Below are positions 6,021 to 9,238 of a DNA stretch of 9,238 nt, piece after piece. The DNA is from an uncultured Alistipes sp. GTDB lineage: Bacteria > Bacteroidota > Bacteroidia > Bacteroidales > Rikenellaceae. Position 1 is the first letter of the stretch. Each line of letters starts with the position of its first letter. The position numbers were made by a program, and so were the translations under genes. The DNA lies in contig CAMWIG010000074.1 of the NCBI GenBank assembly GCA_947174295.1, positions 1-9,238 of the forward strand, read 5' to 3'. The notes beneath the pieces are model-generated. The model searched no databases. It had not been told where the DNA came from and saw only the letters and a program-made list of their open reading frames with translations.

Positions 6021-6186
6021 GCGGGCGTCAGGGCCGACCGAATACCGCACCGCCCGTCATTTCGCATCCGTCGATTTTGCGTCCGCCGTCCGCGTTCGGT
6101 TAACAGAACGACAATTACCCACACTGGCGCCGGAACCACACCTCCGGCCGACAAACCCCGCCGGAGCATTTCGGCAATCGAACACC

Positions 6187-6628
6187 ATGACACTGACCTA
6201 CACCCTCGGCATACTTGGCATTCATCACGCCAACGTGAAGACCGTCGGCTACTACGAAGAGATTATTTCCTCCTATTGGAATCGCACTCCGTGCATGAAC
6301 GTCATCTTCTTTGCATCGACGCGCCACACCTGCGGTTCGTGGCGGCGCTGCTTCCGGCCTGCCAACGCATGCGTGGCCTGCGCGCTGAGCTGCGGCAGAG
6401 CGTCGAATACGTCACGCGACACGGCCTGAGCGTCGGAACCCGCCTGCCTCAGGTGCTGCTGCGAAAGAGGCTACTCGACGTGCCGCCGTCGTCGAGTATG
6501 CAGACCACATCGCCTCGCAGACGCTGGCCGTCGCCGTGGCGTGCAAGGCGGCACTGGCCGGTGCGGTCGTCGTGGACTCCGGCGTCGACGAGGAGCCTTT
6601 GAAAATCGCCGTTACCAAGATGCGGTAG
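6187..6628 (+). pseudogene. Frame-disrupted gene remnant; tail resembles the isoleucyl-tRNA synthetase C-terminus
   Basis: High-GC sequence with coding character that moves between frames. From the ATG at 6187 the first frame reads MTLTYTLGILGIHHANVKTV and onward to a TGA at 6429, but turns into Cys/Arg-rich shadow after about residue 50. The last 50 codons before the TAG at 6626-6628 are in a different frame, GAAKEATRRAAVVEYADHIA through SQTLAVAVACKAALAG to VVDSGVDEEPLKIAVTKMR. That tail resembles the end of Bacteroidota IleRS (Y.DYIA.QTLA..V, then D.E.LKIAV.K). The front part is not recognised, and no IleRS catalytic or anticodon-binding motif is present. It may be a fragment left by rearrangement with decay. 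The IleRS link is by memory of the family's tail and is weak. Confidence 0.35.
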
Positions 6629-6718
6629 CAGTTAATCGGTAGTAGTTTGCTGTCGTGACGAACAGATTATAGACTGAAAGCGGAAAATTTTCGGGTTCTG
6701 TCGGGTCGTAAACTATTG

Positions 6719-6750
6719 TTTGTAATTGCCGGTGTTATTTGCTATATTTG
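6719..6750 (+). promoter_or_regulatory. Strong Bacteroidota promoter (TTTG-N20-TATATTTG)
   Basis: TTTG at 6719-6722 and TATATTTG at 6743-6750 are 20 bases apart. The predicted start near 6757 leaves a leader of about 20 nt (A/T-rich, no Shine-Dalgarno) before the ATG at 6777. Confidence 0.8.
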
Positions 6751-6776
6751 TAAAATGCAATTAAAATAATATACAT

Positions 6777-7166
6777 ATGAAGAAAGTCATTATTGTCTTT
6801 TGGGCATTCTTTTACGCCATTGCATCTTTTGCACAAGGTGAAAGTGTAAAGCCCTCTTATGGTGTAAAATTGGATAGAGAAGTGGCTATTGCTAAAATAG
6901 AGAAAGAGATCTATCAAGACGTAGTAGTCGAGTTGAAGTCGTCAGATTTCATAGCATGGTTTGCGCACGGAGTCAAGATAATTGTAAGAGATGCAAAAAC
7001 TGGGAAAAAGCTGTATCGCAAACGTTTTTCCAAGTCATATCTTTATGCTTTTTCTGATGGTACTATTTATGTAGGAAAAGGTAATGCGTTAACACAGCTT
7101 ACATTATTAAAGTCTAACAAATATAATGTTTGGCTAATGGAGTTAAGAAAAAATGGTATTTACTGA
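6777..7166 (+). CDS. Small exported protein, unknown function
   Basis: A 129-residue protein I do not recognise. The N-terminus MKKVIIVFWAFFYAIASFA is a clear Sec signal peptide with probable cleavage after SFA, before QGES. No lipobox cysteine is present. The mature part is about 110 residues, lysine-rich and probably mostly beta: KPSYGVKLDREVAIAKIEKE (25-44), then VVVELKSSDF, HGVKIIVRDAKTGKKLYRKR (64-83) and FSDGTIYVGKGNALTQLTLL (92-111). The spacing of short beta-strand-like blocks suggests a small periplasmic or surface beta domain, but this is a guess. It is much more A/T-rich than the surrounding genes, and codon use (AAA, ATT, TTT) differs from mdh or dapD, which suggests recent acquisition. 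It stands alone with its own strong promoter; a 12-bp palindrome (7168-7179) follows the stop. Confidence 0.8.
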   Translation: MKKVIIVFWAFFYAIASFAQGESVKPSYGVKLDREVAIAKIEKEIYQDVVVELKSSDFIAWFAHGVKIIVRDAKTGKKLYRKRFSKSYLYAFSDGTIYVGKGNALTQLTLLKSNKYNVWLMELRKNGIY

Positions 7167-7472
7167 AATAAATATTTATGTATTAGCGCGATAATGTCTT
7201 TAACATTTGTTATAACATGAGCAAATGAGCTCCATTCTTGGTTGAAATATGTGAGTTGGATTGGCTATGTCACCAAGCAAAGAGAGGTATATCGCCCCTA
7301 ATCAAGACAGAACATTCTATATTTGCAGCAGAAAGAGATAATAAAATGAAGAGGAGAATCTACGACATATGGAGATTCTTCGCTGCCACTCAGTATAATG
7401 CAGCAAGAGAGAATCTTCACTTCGCTGCGTCCTGTTGACCTTTCGGCTGCCGTTATCTCGCCTCGGAATAGC
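7167..7472. other. Gene-free interval with degenerate dispersed-repeat copies
   Basis: No credible gene. It holds a perfect palindrome ATAAATATTTAT (7168-7179) next to the preceding stop. An isolated TATATTTG (7318-7325) has no good -33 partner. Two degenerate copies of an AGATTCTTC-type repeat follow (GGAGATTCTTCGCTGCCACT at 7371 and GAGAATCTTCACTTCGCTGC at 7409). Short frames across these copies are repeat translations, not genes. Confidence 0.55.
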
Positions 7473-7491
7473 CCGAACCGAGTTCGGTTTT
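7473..7491 (+). terminator. Compact intrinsic terminator candidate
   Basis: CCGAAC (7473-7478), loop CGA, GTTCGG (7482-7487), then TTTT (7488-7491). The stem is perfect but only 6 bp. It would end plus-strand transcripts from the small exported gene or the promoter-like site at 7318. Confidence 0.5.
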
Positions 7492-7585
7492 GGTCTCGGC
7501 TTATCGAAAACGTTTGGAATAACGTGGGCGGCGAGCGTTACAATATGAAAATAGATTGCTGATTACTCATTGAAAATTGCTCATT

Positions 7586-7626
7586 AAAACACAGCCCCCG
7601 TCCTGAAAGCATCAGGGCGGGGGCTG
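7586..7626 (-). terminator. Strong intrinsic terminator of the EF-G paralogue
   Basis: A 15-bp stem: CAGCCCCCGTCCTGA (7592-7606) pairs with TCAGGGCGGGGGCTG (7612-7626) with one G-U pair, loop 5 nt. Read on the minus strand it is followed by GTTTT (the complement of 7586-7589 and 7590), and it starts 21 bases after the minus-strand stop codon. The plus side has no T-run, so it acts mainly for the minus-strand gene. Confidence 0.9.
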
Positions 7627-7646
7627 CTGTTAGGCGGGATGGAGGA

Positions 7647-9238
7647 TTACTCCTCGTCGGTGTCGGTGTAGGCTTTCAGCAGCTTGTCCTGCACGTCGGC
7701 GGGGACTTGCTCGTAGGAAGCGAACTTCATCGAGTAGGTCGCCGCACCCGAGGTGAGCGACGAGAGGGTAGTGGAGTAGCGGTAGAGTTCGGCCAGAGGA
7801 ACGCGTGCGTTCAGTCGGTCGAAGCCCTTGTCGGACTCCATGCCCATAATCATGGCGCGGCGGTTCTGCAAGTCGCTCATCACGGCGCCCATGTATTCGC
7901 TCGGGGTGAGAACCTCGACGTCGTAGATGGGCTCCATAATCTTCGGGCCGGCGTTGCGGAACGCCTCCTTGAATGCGTTGCGGGCGGCGAGCTTGAACGA
8001 GATTTCGTTGGAGTCTACCGGGTGCATCTTGCCGTCGTAGATGACTACGCGGATGTCGCGGGCGTAGGAACCAGTCAGCGGGCCTTCGTCCATCTTCTCC
8101 ATGATGCCTTTCAGGATGGCCGGCATGAAGCGTGCGTCGATGGCGCCGCCGACAATCGAGTTGTAGTATTGGAGCTTGCCTCCCCACGGCAGGTCGTACT
8201 CCTCCTTGCCCTTGATGTTGACGTTGATGTCCTTGCCGCCGACCTTGTAGGACTTGGGCTCGTCGATGCCCTCGTAGTAGGGTTCGATGACCATGTGCAC
8301 CTCGCCGAACTGGCCCGAGCCGCCCGACTGCTTCTTGTGGCGGTAGTCGGCCTGAGCGACCTTGGTGATGGTCTCGCGGTAGGGAATGCGCGGTGCGAAG
8401 AACTCTATCTCCATCTTGAAGTCGTTGGCCAGACGCGTGCGCAGGATGTTGAGATGGTGTTCGCCCTGACCCTGAATAATCGTCTGTTTGAGCTCCTTGG
8501 AGTAGTCGACCAGAATCGTCGGGTCTTCGTACTTGGCGTCGGCGAGCAGTTTGCCCAGCTTCTCCTCGTCGGCCTGAACCTTGGCCTTGACGGCGGCGCG
8601 GTAGCGCGGTTCGGGGAAGACTATGGGGTCTACGGCCAGCTGGGTGCCTGCGGCGGTCAGCGTGTCGTTGGTGCGCGTGCCTTTGAGCTTCACCGTGCAG
8701 CCGATGTCGCCGGCCGAAAGCTCCGAAACCTTTATGCGGTTCTTGCCGGCCACGGCGAAGAGCTGCGAGAGTTTCTCCTTGTTGCCCGTGCGGGAGTTGA
8801 CGAGCTCCATGCCCTCGGTCAGCTTGCCGCGGATGACGCGCATGTAGGATATTTCGCCGATGTGCTGTTCGAGCTGGCTCTTGAATACGAATGCCACGGC
8901 GGGCTGCTCGGCGTCGGCCGCGATCTCCTCGCCCTCGGTGGAGAGGAACTTGGGAGCTTTCAGCGGGCCGGGGGCCACGTTGATGATGAACTCCATGAGA
9001 CGCTTGGTGCCGATGTCGCGCTTGCCGCTCGCGCAGAAGATGGGCATCACCTCGCGGTTCGAAACGCCGATTTTGAGACCCGAACGGATGTCGTCCTGGT
9101 GAAGCGTTCCCTTCTCGAAGTAGAGCTCCATGAGCGCCTCGTCGTGCTCGGCGGCCATCTCGACCAGCTCCTTGTTGAGCTCCATGGCGCGCTCCATCTC
9201 CTCGGCGGGGATTTCGAGCTCCCGCGCCGGGCCGTGGG
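7647..9238 (-). CDS. Elongation factor G paralogue (EF-G2-like), partial, N-terminus beyond the right edge
   Basis: The frame is open from the right edge to the TAA at 7647-7649, giving 529 complete codons; EF-G is about 700-720 residues. EF-G drives ribosomal translocation of tRNA and mRNA. What is present covers the end of the G-domain region (AAEHDEALMELYFEKGTL, then GLKIGVSNREVMPIFCASGK), domain II (SYMRVIRGKLTEGMELVNSR, LSAGDIGCTVKL), domain III (DPTILVDYSKELKQTIIQGQ followed by GEHHLNIL), domain IV (YRETITKVAQADYRHKKQSG, GSGQFGEVHMVIEPYYEG, LTGSYARDIRVVIYDGKMHP, VDSNEISFKLAA) and domain V (EPIYDVEVLTPSEYMGAVMS, RRAMIMGMESDKGF). These forms (GKRDIGTKRLMEFI, YYEGIDEP) match the second EF-G of Bacteroidota, not the fusA in the ribosomal-protein operon. 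The G1-G4 motifs are outside the window, so GTPase competence cannot be judged. An ATG at 9197 is internal. Confidence 0.93.
   Translation of the reverse strand, partial: HGPARELEIPAEEMERAMELNKELVEMAAEHDEALMELYFEKGTLHQDDIRSGLKIGVSNREVMPIFCASGKRDIGTKRLMEFIINVAPGPLKAPKFLSTEGEEIAADAEQPAVAFVFKSQLEQHIGEISYMRVIRGKLTEGMELVNSRTGNKEKLSQLFAVAGKNRIKVSELSAGDIGCTVKLKGTRTNDTLTAAGTQLAVDPIVFPEPRYRAAVKAKVQADEEKLGKLLADAKYEDPTILVDYSKELKQTIIQGQGEHHLNILRTRLANDFKMEIEFFAPRIPYRETITKVAQADYRHKKQSGGSGQFGEVHMVIEPYYEGIDEPKSYKVGGKDINVNIKGKEEYDLPWGGKLQYYNSIVGGAIDARFMPAILKGIMEKMDEGPLTGSYARDIRVVIYDGKMHPVDSNEISFKLAARNAFKEAFRNAGPKIMEPIYDVEVLTPSEYMGAVMSDLQNRRAMIMGMESDKGFDRLNARVPLAELYRYSTTLSSLTSGAATYSMKFASYEQVPADVQDKLLKAYTDTDEE

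Noticed and set aside
5913..6602. 229-residue plus-strand frame
   Set aside because: Its first half covers the second RNA candidate and is Arg/Pro-rich shadow; only a middle part overlaps the broken gene and no domain is visible.
7318..7325. TATATTTG as an active promoter
   Set aside because: The -7 match is perfect, but no TTG/TTTG lies about 20 bases upstream and no gene follows before the terminator at 7473.
7238..7438. 66-residue plus-strand frame
   Set aside because: Its second half translates the degenerate AGATTCTTC repeats; no promoter-start arrangement or family supports it.

Overview
The window is most likely from a GC-rich member of Bacteroidales, probably Alistipes or another Rikenellaceae. 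Three things support this. Several genes and transcripts are preceded by the Bacteroidota promoter form (a TTG/TTTG block, about 19-20 nt, then TAnnTTTG) with no Shine-Dalgarno sequence. The housekeeping proteins are Bacteroidota-like. Coding GC is high. The genus is an inference.

Left part (1-5090): a partial minus-strand gene for a DUF4062 plus NACHT-type (STAND) ATPase, open to the left edge, is divergent from dapD (lysine/diaminopimelate synthesis). Next comes a stand-alone biotin-protein ligase (birA type), preceded by four perfect 7-bp repeats that end one base short of its ATG. A near-ideal promoter just after birA appears to start a long leader that crosses a 2.4-copy, roughly 160-bp direct-repeat array before gcvH (lipoyl H-protein of glycine cleavage). 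mdh (malate dehydrogenase) follows after a structured 190-bp spacer and ends at a clear intrinsic terminator.

Middle part (5090-6780) has no convincing intact protein gene but is rich in RNA signals. A promoter at 5470-5500 leads into a rod-like RNA (5522-5728, 41 base pairs by eye in six co-axial helices) followed by a T-rich tract. Its shape, size and bounded transcription unit fit a 6S-type RNA. A second promoter-like block at 5778 leads into another hairpin-rich stretch with a UUCG-capped stem and a T-run. A frame-disrupted gene remnant follows.

Right part (6780-9238): an AT-rich orphan gene for a small exported protein with its own excellent promoter, then 480 bp of degenerate dispersed repeats and terminators, then the C-terminal two thirds or more of a minus-strand EF-G paralogue of the Bacteroidota EF-G2 type, with a strong terminator.

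The housekeeping genes are a loose metabolic neighbourhood, not one pathway. The least explained parts are the two RNA candidates, the repeat-bearing gcvH leader, and the DUF4062-NACHT protein.
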